From Capsulimonas corticalis (GTDB lineage: Bacteria > Armatimonadota > Armatimonadia > Armatimonadales > Capsulimonadaceae): a stretch of DNA of 64,000 nt. The stretch is from contig NZ_AP025739.1 in the NCBI RefSeq assembly GCF_003574315.2, positions 1,054,001 to 1,118,000 on the forward strand, read 5' to 3'. The translations under genes were made by a program, and so were the position numbers. Under the pieces are notes generated by a model that was given only the letters and a program-made list of their open reading frames with translations, did not search any database and had not been told where the DNA came from. Below are positions 52,179-60,066 of the stretch, piece after piece (positions within the stretch are counted from its first letter, which is position 1; each line of letters opens with the position of its first letter).

Positions 52179-52699
52179 ACGAACACGATTTTGGCCGGTC
52201 ATGACTCTGTCGATTGTACACATCGATCATTAAATAATACTAATTGAACCAAAAAACGGAACCAAATTCAGATTGTACAATTCTCATTGTCTTCCGCCCG
52301 CCATTCCCGAACACGAAAATATCCGCGCGGCTTGCAATCAGAACAGACTTAACAAGCAGCAAGAATTATTTCACTCCCATTAATCATAGATACTGATACC
52401 AACACTCGGCGTCGTATACGATTACGCAAATATTTTTTTCACGAGAGAACAACTGTGTTACCGTTCATACCAATCAGCATAAATGGTCTGCCTGAGGCGC
52501 TGATACAACCGGTTGCACAAACTCTACGTCTGTTCTCTTATGCCAAAAAGTCAGAATCGTTTTGCTGATCTACAATTCTATACTCTATCCAGAAACGACC
52601 GAACGTGTTATAATTCAATATCGATATAGGAATTGTCCAACTCTGGACCAGCATATCGACAGCGATTATATTTTTTTGTTACGTACGAAGGAAATACAA
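52179..52699 (+). promoter_or_regulatory. AT-rich 520-bp regulatory gap before pseudopilin 5
   Basis: No gene is seen. The stretch is clearly richer in A and T than its surroundings. TTGTACAA (52273-52280), a second TTGTAC (52214), and two GAACCAAA repeats (near 52246 and 52259) lie in the first part. A consensus TATAAT (52609-52614) has a poor -35, and is followed by ATATCGATAT (52618-52627) and the palindrome GTCCA-ACTC-TGGAC (52635-52648). The weak -35 plus several symmetric sites suggest an activator-dependent promoter. The ribosome binding site is GAAGGAAAT. Confidence 0.5.
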
Positions 52700-53479
52700 A
52701 TGCAAAAGGCCCGTTCCGGATTTACTTTGATCGAACTCCTCGTTGTCATCGCTATTATCGCGATTCTCGCCGCCATTCTGTTCCCTGTTTTCGCAAAGGC
52801 CCGCGAAAAAGCCCGTCAAATCAGCTGCGTCAGCAATCTCAAGCAGATCGGTTTGGGATTAATGCAGTACAGCCAGGATAACGACGAAATCATGGCGAAC
52901 GCCTGGTATGGCAATGGCGGCTATCAAAAGTCCGACCCTACGCCCGGCTCCGTCAAGTACAAGTGGATGGACGCTATCTTCCCCTACGTGAAGAGCACAC
53001 AGATCTTCACCTGCCCCGACGATTCCGGCATTCAGGGCAGTACCGGAAAGTTCGTGAATTATCAGAACCTTGGGGGCCAAGATGATACGCATTACGGCAG
53101 CTATGGCATGAACTCCGCTTACTGGGGACAGGGATCACCCAATCAGGGGCCTGGCAACAGCGGCGTCTCACTGGCGACTCTGGCGAGCCCGGCTTCAACA
53201 ATCTGGGTTGGCGATGGTTCCGGCAGCTATCAGATCGACTGGCAGGATCAGGGGAGCGTCACGAACCCAGTCTTTGTCAAAGGCGGTTTGTCCTACTTCG
53301 CCAACCCAAATGATTTCGGTAGCCCTAACCAGCGCCAGGAAGGCGCGCTTGTTGCGCGGCACACGGATATGGCGAATGTCGTTTACTGTGACGGCCATGC
53401 GAAGTCGGTTAGGCTGACGAACCTGCTGGGTAAGAATTCCAATGGGGATTACGCCGCCTTCACCGAAGCGGCGCAGTAA
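52700..53479 (+). CDS. DUF1559 pseudopilin 5
   Basis: 259 aa. Leader MQKARSG, prepilin helix [18 protein letters not shown] with Glu5, conserved [19 protein letters not shown], and His-X9-Asp-Gly ([16 protein letters not shown]). Its core ([30 protein letters not shown]) is closer to pseudopilin 2 than to 3 and 4. It is the shortest of the five. It has neither the three-operator array nor the two-hairpin leader; instead it has a long AT-rich control region. The next gene downstream encodes an AraC-type regulator. Confidence 0.91.
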   Translation: MQKARSGFTLIELLVVIAIIAILAAILFPVFAKAREKARQISCVSNLKQIGLGLMQYSQDNDEIMANAWYGNGGYQKSDPTPGSVKYKWMDAIFPYVKSTQIFTCPDDSGIQGSTGKFVNYQNLGGQDDTHYGSYGMNSAYWGQGSPNQGPGNSGVSLATLASPASTIWVGDGSGSYQIDWQDQGSVTNPVFVKGGLSYFANPNDFGSPNQRQEGALVARHTDMANVVYCDGHAKSVRLTNLLGKNSNGDYAAFTEAAQ

Positions 53480-53513
53480 ACCGTCAATTTCAGGTAAGGT
53501 TTGGCTTTACGAT

Positions 53514-53548
53514 TTCGGCCCCGGGCGCAAATGGCGCTCGGGGCCGAA
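53514..53548 (+). terminator. Hairpin after pseudopilin 5
   Basis: TTCGGCCCCGGGCGC (53514-53528) pairs with GCGCTCGGGGCCGAA (53534-53548) with one wobble. There is no U-run, so it may act with Rho or as an mRNA end protector. Confidence 0.6.
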
Positions 53549-53617
53549 CTGCGTGAATGTTCCCCTGTTGTCCGACGATTGCTTTTACCATAATCAAGAG
53601 CAGCAGCAATCTGAATC

Positions 53618-54478
53618 ATGACCAATAATGACATCTTGCCCTTGGACATTTCCGCGATCCATCAGAGAGGAGCCGCCTCGCCCATTCACGCCGGAGACGC
53701 GGGGCAATTTCTTTCGCGCGGGATCGGACGCCATCCCAGCCGCATCCTGAGTCATTTCGATCTGATTTACGTTCAGTCCGGCGTTTTGCGCATTCAGGAA
53801 GACAGCGCGGCGTTTGAAGTCAAGGGCGGCGAATCGCTGCTGCTCTGGCCAGGCCGTCGCCATTGGGGGACGGAGGATTACCCTCCGGATCTGGCGTTCT
53901 ACTGGCTGCACTTCGCGATCCGAACGGACGAGAGCGATCCGCAAATCTCTCCCGCAATCTCCGTTCCGCAGCATGCCGTTGTGGCGCGCCCGCGCCAGTT
54001 GACGGAGCTCTTTCGTCGTTATCTTGACGACCAGGAATCCCCGGATCGCGATCAGCTCTCCGCCGATCTCATGGTATCCCTGATACTCTGCGAGATTTCC
54101 CGCGCGATTCGGAGCGGCACCGAGCCGGTCGTCGAGCGATCCCCGCTGGCCAATCTGGCGAAGCAGTTCATTCAGGCCAATTCCCACTTGCCGATCACAA
54201 CATCGTCCATCGCCAAAAGCATCGACGTCAACCCCAACTACCTCTCACGTATCTTCCGCCGTGACTTCGGGATTACCGTTACGGACGCCATTCACCAATC
54301 GCGTATGGCGCAGGCGCGCTTCTACCTCATGGAAAACGACTACAATGTCGAGACGATCGCTCGTCTCTGCGGATACGACAGCGCCATTTATTTCCGACGC
54401 GTCTTCCACCGCCTCCACGCAATGTCGCCGCTGGAATATCGCCGCCTTTACCTCAAGGTCCACGTCATCGGCTACTGA
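53618..54478 (+). CDS. AraC-family transcription regulator
   Basis: 286 aa. An N-terminal cupin-type sensing domain (about 15-150; HFDLIYVQSGVLRIQE, GESLLLWPGRRHWG) is followed by two AraC helix-turn-helix motifs (TTSSIAKSIDVNPNYLSRIFRRDFG and VETIARLCGYDSAIYFRRVFHR, each cut here across segments, about 195-270). This layout is typical of sugar-responsive activators. It lies between pseudopilin 5 and the bPH-like membrane protein cluster and may activate the AT-rich promoter at 52.6 kb. Effector unknown. Confidence 0.92.
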   Translation: MTNNDILPLDISAIHQRGAASPIHAGDAGQFLSRGIGRHPSRILSHFDLIYVQSGVLRIQEDSAAFEVKGGESLLLWPGRRHWGTEDYPPDLAFYWLHFAIRTDESDPQISPAISVPQHAVVARPRQLTELFRRYLDDQESPDRDQLSADLMVSLILCEISRAIRSGTEPVVERSPLANLAKQFIQANSHLPITTSSIAKSIDVNPNYLSRIFRRDFGITVTDAIHQSRMAQARFYLMENDYNVETIARLCGYDSAIYFRRVFHRLHAMSPLEYRRLYLKVHVIGY

Positions 54479-54522
54479 CACGCCCGCCGCAACTTTTCCC
54501 GCCAGGCTCGGTCACACAGAGC

Positions 54523-55989
54523 ATGGACAACTCCACGCCGCTCCGCTTCGCTCCAACCACCATCTGCCGCCCATCCTCCACTCTTTGGATGCTGATTGTG
54601 GTTTTCGGAACCTTGGGCCTATTCTTCCCTTTCATGGCGTACGATATCGCGCATGGCCATCACCTCCAGCCGCCCGATCCCCTGGGCGGAGCCATATGCC
54701 TCACCATAGGAATTCTCATCTTAGCAGGATCAGCGACAGCCGCCTATTATGCCCTGCACGCCCGCGTCGAGGCAGACGGCCAAGGAATCCGGCAACGGCG
54801 CTGGCGCGCATGGCGAACAATTCTTTGGAGCGAAGTGACGGATTACTACCTCTTGCCGCTTCACTCGCATGTGGGACGCTGCGTCGTTGAGTCGGCGCAA
54901 GCCACCATCAATCTCTCGTTCAATGATTGGAGCCATCTCGACGCTCTCCAGAACACCATAACGCGCTATGCGACCGGCGCGCCGCACTCCGAATGGGGCA
55001 TCCTCGGCTGCCGCGCCCACGAGACACGCTCCCAGATCTTCCAATATTCCAAATCGGCAATGTCCCAGGAAGCAATCACGCTGATGGTGTGGTGGGCGAT
55101 AAGCATCGCCTGCATCTTTATCGAAAAATTCGTGTCCCGACAGGAATGGGCGTCCATCGTGGAGGAATGCGCCTCTTTGCCAGCGATGGCGCTGCTCGTC
55201 ACGACAATATTCACCGGCCAAATCCTGGACATCCATCGAAGGCGAAGCCAACGAATCGAGACAAGCCCCGCCGGTCTCACTTTCACGGATCACGAACGGA
55301 CAATCTCCGTGAGCTGGAGCGACGTTGAGGAATATGAGTACACGCACCATGGATGGCCGGTAAAGACACGGATCGTATATCAGGTGCGGACGACAGCGGG
55401 AAATTTTGATTTTACGCCTTCGATCAAGGATTGGATGCTGCTGAACGCCATCATTCGCCACTGGGCGCCGCCGGCGTCCCTCATTGCCTCAGAAGCGGAA
55501 ACCGGCGCGCTCGGCGGTGAAAGCGCACGCTGGACGGGCGGAGCGCCCGGCGTCGGCGACAGAGTTTTCCACTATCGCACGCGAATAAACCGCATGGGTC
55601 TCTGGCTGCCAAGCATACTTACCATTATTCTTCCCTTCGCCTATGAGATTGCCAAGTGGGCTCAGACACCGAATTCGTCCAGCCCTTTGAGTCCGGCGAT
55701 ACTTTATTCCATTTGCGTGGTGATTACATTGTGGGGGTGGTGGCGATTTTATTCCGCTCGGATCGTAATCAACGACACGGGAATACTCGAACGCTCCATA
55801 TTTGGCCCGCGTCGCATGTTCTGGAGCGAAGTCACTTCTATCACGAGGAGCAGCGATATAGTTACGTTACATGCGGATGATCAGAAAGTTCGATATTGGT
55901 GCACCATCGCGGATTTTGACGGACTAAACGCGGCGATTGAGCGCCATACATCGCTCCATGTCCCCGAGACGATGAAGAAGAGAAACTAA
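54523..55989 (+). CDS. Six-helix membrane protein with three PH-like repeats, copy 1
   Basis: 488 aa, unnamed family. The protein appears to be three repeats of a unit made of two transmembrane helices plus a cytoplasmic beta-rich domain of about 75 residues. Helix pairs are at about 25-85, 185-240 and 360-415. The soluble parts share the pattern hydrophobic-W-S-(E/D)-V followed by an acidic/aromatic strand (LWSEVTDYY, SWSDVEEYEY, FWSEVTSIT) and resemble bacterial PH (YdbT/YdbS-like) domains. A joint motif ARWTGGAPGVGDRVFHY precedes the third unit. It heads a row of three paralogs. Function unknown; membrane-lipid or stress sensing is conceivable but unproven. There is no good ribosome binding site. 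Confidence 0.75.
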   Translation: MDNSTPLRFAPTTICRPSSTLWMLIVVFGTLGLFFPFMAYDIAHGHHLQPPDPLGGAICLTIGILILAGSATAAYYALHARVEADGQGIRQRRWRAWRTILWSEVTDYYLLPLHSHVGRCVVESAQATINLSFNDWSHLDALQNTITRYATGAPHSEWGILGCRAHETRSQIFQYSKSAMSQEAITLMVWWAISIACIFIEKFVSRQEWASIVEECASLPAMALLVTTIFTGQILDIHRRRSQRIETSPAGLTFTDHERTISVSWSDVEEYEYTHHGWPVKTRIVYQVRTTAGNFDFTPSIKDWMLLNAIIRHWAPPASLIASEAETGALGGESARWTGGAPGVGDRVFHYRTRINRMGLWLPSILTIILPFAYEIAKWAQTPNSSSPLSPAILYSICVVITLWGWWRFYSARIVINDTGILERSIFGPRRMFWSEVTSITRSSDIVTLHADDQKVRYWCTIADFDGLNAAIERHTSLHVPETMKKRN

Positions 55990-56035
55990 CGGACGGAGCC
56001 GGCAACCTTCCGCCCACGTCTCCGTCTTACCAAAT

Positions 56036-57508
56036 ATGGACAATGTGAATATAACAGCGCCCGAGCACCCCATCATCTGCCGCCCTGACAAAAGCGGCTG
56101 GGGGCTCTTCGCCCTGCTCGCCCTCGTGTATCTTGGCCCAACAATCGCCCTTGTGATCATACAATGGCGAACTCCCGCATCTCAAATCGGCGTACGATTT
56201 CTCTTCGTCGTCGTTCTTGCCGCCTTTACCATCTGGGCCTATTGGATGCTGCATGCGCGTGTGGAAGCGACGGTGCAAGGTCTGCGCTGGCGCGGGTTTG
56301 GCGGATGGAAATTCGCGGCTTGGCGCGATGTCCAGGATTACTATTTTCTGCAGCTCAAGAAAGATCAGAAGACTTACGTTGTGGAGACGAGTATCGGGAA
56401 ACTGCGAATCACTTCGTTCTATGTGTGGAGCGAAGCGATGGAGAACGCCATCACCCAGCACACCGTCCACACATCTGTCCACGCTTGGGGGCAGCTTGGA
56501 TGCCGTAGCGAAGACGTTCCCGCGCTCCGCTTTTACTACTCCGTCCGAGAGGTCCGAAGGAATATGGCGTTCATGACGTTTCTCGTAGCGGCTCTTCTAT
56601 TATTAACGGCTCCCATGTGCGTCTCCAGCTTCCATTCGTCCCTCCAGAGTCTCGGGTGGTGGTGGGCAATCGCCGAAGGAACCATTGAGTTAATCGTTTT
56701 CGGCGCGCCCTTGGCGTGCGGCCTTCTTTTAATCCCCACAGGCTGGCGCGCACTCAAAGTCGCGGATCAACACATCGAAACCAGCGCGGAGGGGATCGTC
56801 TTTACGGACGGCGCCCAGCGCATCGAGGCCAGATGGGAGGAAATCGTCCGGTATGGCGTTCCTCGGGACACACTCAAATCGACGTTCACGAGCCCGTTTT
56901 ACATCCATACGGACGCCGGCGCATTTTCATTCACCCCACACCTGCACGATTACGCCCTCCTCTGCCACATCGTTCGCCATTGGGCTCCAGAAAGTGCGAG
57001 TGAGTGGAATAATAATGAGCGAATGGAAGCACTCGGCGGAGACGCGACACTCTGGACGGGTGGATTCCCAGGCGTCGGCGAGCGTATCTATCACTACAAA
57101 ACTCGCACTAATCGAGCATTTTTGTGGGCTCTTGCCTGTTTTACGGCGACTCCATTCGGCGTACGAGTGCTGGAGCGATCTCTCGGCGTCCCACCGCCGC
57201 CGCTGGACGCGGGAACGGAGTGTGTCCTGGCGGCGCTTTGTCTCGGAACCGGTTGGGCGGCGTGGCGCTACCAAGCCGCCCGAATTGGAATCGACAACCA
57301 CGGCGTCACCGAACAATCGGCGTTTGGAACACGGCGGCTGACCTGGGAGGAAATTCGCCATTGCGCTTCCGGGGAATGGGTCGTCACACTCCAAGGAGAC
57401 AACGGCGCGATTCGCTTCTGGCAAACAATTTCTTACGGGGACGAGCTGATGGCGGAGATCAAACAGCGAGCCGTCAATAGCACGCTTACGGATTGGAAGG
57501 AGAAGTAA
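56036..57508 (+). CDS. Six-helix membrane protein with three PH-like repeats, copy 2
   Basis: 490 aa, paralog of the preceding gene with the same triple unit: helix pair about 20-75, PH-like part (GLRWRGFGGWKFAAWRDVQ), helix pair about 180-240, PH-like part (EGIVFTDGAQRIEARWEEIV), then LWTGGFPGVGERIYHYKTR, helix pair about 360-415 and a third PH-like part (RRLTWEEIRHCASGEW). The start sequence AATATGGACAA is also used by copies 1 and 3. The spacing of 46 nt from copy 1 suggests co-transcription. Copies differ widely in the helices but keep the motif at the second-third unit junction. Confidence 0.75.
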   Translation: MDNVNITAPEHPIICRPDKSGWGLFALLALVYLGPTIALVIIQWRTPASQIGVRFLFVVVLAAFTIWAYWMLHARVEATVQGLRWRGFGGWKFAAWRDVQDYYFLQLKKDQKTYVVETSIGKLRITSFYVWSEAMENAITQHTVHTSVHAWGQLGCRSEDVPALRFYYSVREVRRNMAFMTFLVAALLLLTAPMCVSSFHSSLQSLGWWWAIAEGTIELIVFGAPLACGLLLIPTGWRALKVADQHIETSAEGIVFTDGAQRIEARWEEIVRYGVPRDTLKSTFTSPFYIHTDAGAFSFTPHLHDYALLCHIVRHWAPESASEWNNNERMEALGGDATLWTGGFPGVGERIYHYKTRTNRAFLWALACFTATPFGVRVLERSLGVPPPPLDAGTECVLAALCLGTGWAAWRYQAARIGIDNHGVTEQSAFGTRRLTWEEIRHCASGEWVVTLQGDNGAIRFWQTISYGDELMAEIKQRAVNSTLTDWKEK

Positions 57509-57564
57509 ACGCGGGAGACGGACCGTGGCGGCAACCTTTCATCCTGTTCTTAGTCTCACCCAAT

Positions 57565-59077
57565 ATGGACAAAGTAAAGTCGGAACCGACGACGTTTCCA
57601 ATCATCGCTCGCCCCAACGCCGCTGCCTGGGTATTGATCGTCATGTTCAGCGCGCTTGGCGCTTTCTCGCTGTTCGCCGATGATATCCTCGGAGGGCCGC
57701 ACGCGCAGCACCGCATCGATTCTTTCCTTATCGTATGCGCAGGAATATTCAGGAATATTTCTGACGCCGGCGGCGGTGCTGGCCTACTACACCCTGCATG
57801 CGCGATTTGAAGCCACGCACGCAGGGCTCCGCTGGCGACACTTCGGGCGCTGGACGAGCGTTCGATGGGAGGAGATTACAGATTACTATTTGACGATCCC
57901 CGATCAGCATCGCGAGACGCCGGCAATTCAGGTTTCCGGCAGGCGACACATCATTTCCCGAGGCTGGACGCGGCATGCGGCGCTGCTGTCAGCGATTGAG
58001 CAGCACGTATCGACACCAGCTCCAGGATGGGAGCTTTTGGGTTGTCGGCCTGGAGAATGGTCCATACAAGAGTTTTTCTATGATCCCGCACGGCGCCAAC
58101 GCCGGATCGTGGGATGCGGCGTATCGTGGATTTTCGTCACCGGATGCTGCCTCGCGATGGGGTTTCGCCACTTTACTCAAACAACCCAAACCCTCGGCGT
58201 CGGGTGGGCGCTGGCGCAAGTTGGTCTCTTTTTGCTCTATGACATCCCAATCACATTAATCATCACCGCCGTCATTGCTCCTGAGAAGGAAGCGTTCAGC
58301 CGGCGGCGCCATACGATCACGACAAGCGCCGTCGGCATTCGATTTTCGGACGGTCAGCGCGCCATAGAAGCAGCATGGAGCGACATTCTTGCTTATGAAG
58401 AAGGCGTGCTCGGCAAGCGCTTCGTGGAATATAGCCGCAATTGCATAAAAACCAAGCAAGGGGATTTCGATTTCACGGTCGTGATTCATGACCAAAGGCA
58501 TCTCTGCCGAATCATCGACCACTGGGTACCTGACACGGCGCGGGAAAAGCCAATTCCAGGCGAAGGCGTCATTGGCGGCGAAGGGTCTCTCTGGACCGGC
58601 GGCCAGATTGGAGAAGGCGAGCGCGTTTATCACTATCGCGTAAGCGCCACACGAGGATTGCTGCTTGTGTACGCCTTATTTCTGCTTGCTCCCGTTTTGA
58701 GCGGTCTGGTCAACGGCTTTGGGGATGTCTGGCGGGACAAAACCATTCGCATCATTGAACCGCTGGAATGTATTTCATTTTTAGGATGCGCCTGGGCGTA
58801 TTTCCATACATCCGTAACAGTCACTGACAACGCTCTCATACAGCGTTCACTGCTTGGAACTATTGTGATTCCTTGGCAAGACGTCGTCAGCTATAAAAAT
58901 GAGGAAGGCATGCGCCAGGTGATCAGCCGCAGTAAACACATTCGGTTTTCCGCGCCAATCGCCGATCTTGAAGGTCTGCAAACGGAAATCGAACGCCGCG
59001 CGGTCAATAGTGAGAATAAAGGATGGGGTAAAATAAGTAGAGGCTATCAGGGAGAAAATCATGTTACTCACAATTGA
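57565..59077 (+). pseudogene. Six-helix PH-repeat membrane protein, copy 3, frameshifted by a 10-bp duplication
   Basis: The first part (57565 onward, MDKVKSEPTTFPIIARPNAA, helix 1, then FLIVCAGIF) is in one frame; the rest (from about 57762, LTPAAVLAYYTLHARFEA to the stop at 59077) is in another. The break falls exactly at a tandem 10-bp duplication (57740-57759). Removing one unit joins the frames as GIF-LTPAAVLAYY, matching the second helix of copies 1 and 2, and gives a 500-aa protein. The downstream frame is otherwise intact with all three PH-like units and LWTGGQIGEGERVYHY. Either it is a recent inactivation, a switchable locus, or a sequencing error. Confidence 0.85.
57740..57759. repeat. 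Tandem duplication of CAGGAATATT
   Basis: Two directly adjacent exact copies of CAGGAATATT (57740-57749, 57750-57759). The extra 10 bp shift the reading frame of copy 3 of the membrane protein family. Such short tandem repeats can be gained or lost by replication slippage. Confidence 0.95.
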
Positions 59078-59132
59078 TATCGCCGACACATCTCGCGAGG
59101 CGATTTATGCCGTATAGCTTACTACGACACAC

Positions 59133-59177
59133 AAAAAAGCGTCTGCTTTGTAAAAATCACAAAGCAGACGCTTTTTT
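59133..59177. terminator. Perfect bidirectional terminator
   Basis: A 19-bp perfect stem (59133-59151 with 59159-59177), AAAAAAGCGTCTGC... against its complement, with a 7-nt loop and T-runs on both strands. It separates the converging membrane-protein row and the che cluster. Confidence 0.95.
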
Positions 59178-59196
59178 GGCGTTTGGCGCAGGCCGT

Positions 59197-60039
59197 TTAT
59201 AACGGCTTGCGGTAGAAGAACGGGATCTGGAGCTCGAAGCCGATGGCGCGGTGGTCGGAGAGGCGTTCGGTGCCGCCGACGAAGAGGACGCCGCCGGGTT
59301 TGAGCGATTCGTAGAATCCGCGATAGATGCGCTCTTTCGCCGGGTCGGTGAAGTAAATCACGACGTTGCGGCAGAGGATTAGATCGTATTCGGCTTTCGG
59401 GTACGGGCCGGCCAGTAGGTCGTGCTTGGCGAACTGGCACTTGGAGCGCAGGTGCGGCGCGGATGTCCAGGCGTCGGCGCCGGCGCTTGGGAAGTGCGCG
59501 GCGCGGCGCTCGGGCGAGATGTTGAGCATGTCGGCCGAGTTGAAGCGCGGGTCGCGGGCGCGGGCCAGGATCTCGGTGTCGATGTCCGTGCCCTTGATGC
59601 GGTGCGGGACGGCCGGCGAGATCTCGTGCATCAGCATCGCCAGGGTATACGCTTCGGCGCCGTAGGAGCAGCCGGCGCTCCAGATATTCAGGGCGGCGTT
59701 CTTGCGCTGCGCCATCAGCGGCGGCAGAACCTTCTTCACAAGGTCATCGAAGCGGTTCGGATTGCGCAGCAGCTCCGAAACGTTGATCGTCATCTTGTCC
59801 AGAAAGCCCGCCAGCAGCTCGGCGTCTCGCTCCATGGCGTTGTAATACGCCATGAAGGAGTGGAAGCCGGAACGGGTCGCCATGGTGCTCACGCGGCGCC
59901 GCATCTGCTCCGGCTTATAGTCCGCAAGCTTGATGCCGGTCTTCGCCTGGACCTTCTTAATAAAGCTATCGTAGTCGGCGTCATCGAAGCCGCCGCCCGC
60001 AACCGGCGTCGGGGCAGGAGAGAATACTGGAAGTGTCAT
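59197..60039 (-). CDS. cheR: Chemotaxis protein methyltransferase
   Basis: 280 aa. It transfers methyl groups from S-adenosylmethionine to Glu side chains of chemoreceptors. The N-terminal helical domain (about 20-85, YKPEQMRRRV) and the SAM-binding Rossmann domain (NIWSAGCSYGAEAYTLAM, GTDIDTEILARAR, YDLILCRNVVIYF) are standard, with GGTERLSD near the end. About 15 extra Pro/Ala residues precede the first domain. It is the last gene of the minus-strand che operon, 27 nt after cheA. Confidence 0.95.
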   Translation of the reverse strand: MTLPVFSPAPTPVAGGGFDDADYDSFIKKVQAKTGIKLADYKPEQMRRRVSTMATRSGFHSFMAYYNAMERDAELLAGFLDKMTINVSELLRNPNRFDDLVKKVLPPLMAQRKNAALNIWSAGCSYGAEAYTLAMLMHEISPAVPHRIKGTDIDTEILARARDPRFNSADMLNISPERRAAHFPSAGADAWTSAPHLRSKCQFAKHDLLAGPYPKAEYDLILCRNVVIYFTDPAKERIYRGFYESLKPGGVLFVGGTERLSDHRAIGFELQIPFFYRKPL

Positions 60040-60066
60040 GACTTACTCTTATGCTTTCCGTGCAAT

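Noticed and set aside
59061-59117. 18-codon frame MLLTIDIADTSREAIYAV with GGGAGAAAATC before it
   Set aside because: The opening resembles type III pantothenate kinase starts and the ribosome binding site is good, but it stops after 18 residues and overlaps the end of the broken paralog. It may be a gene relic; too little to annotate.
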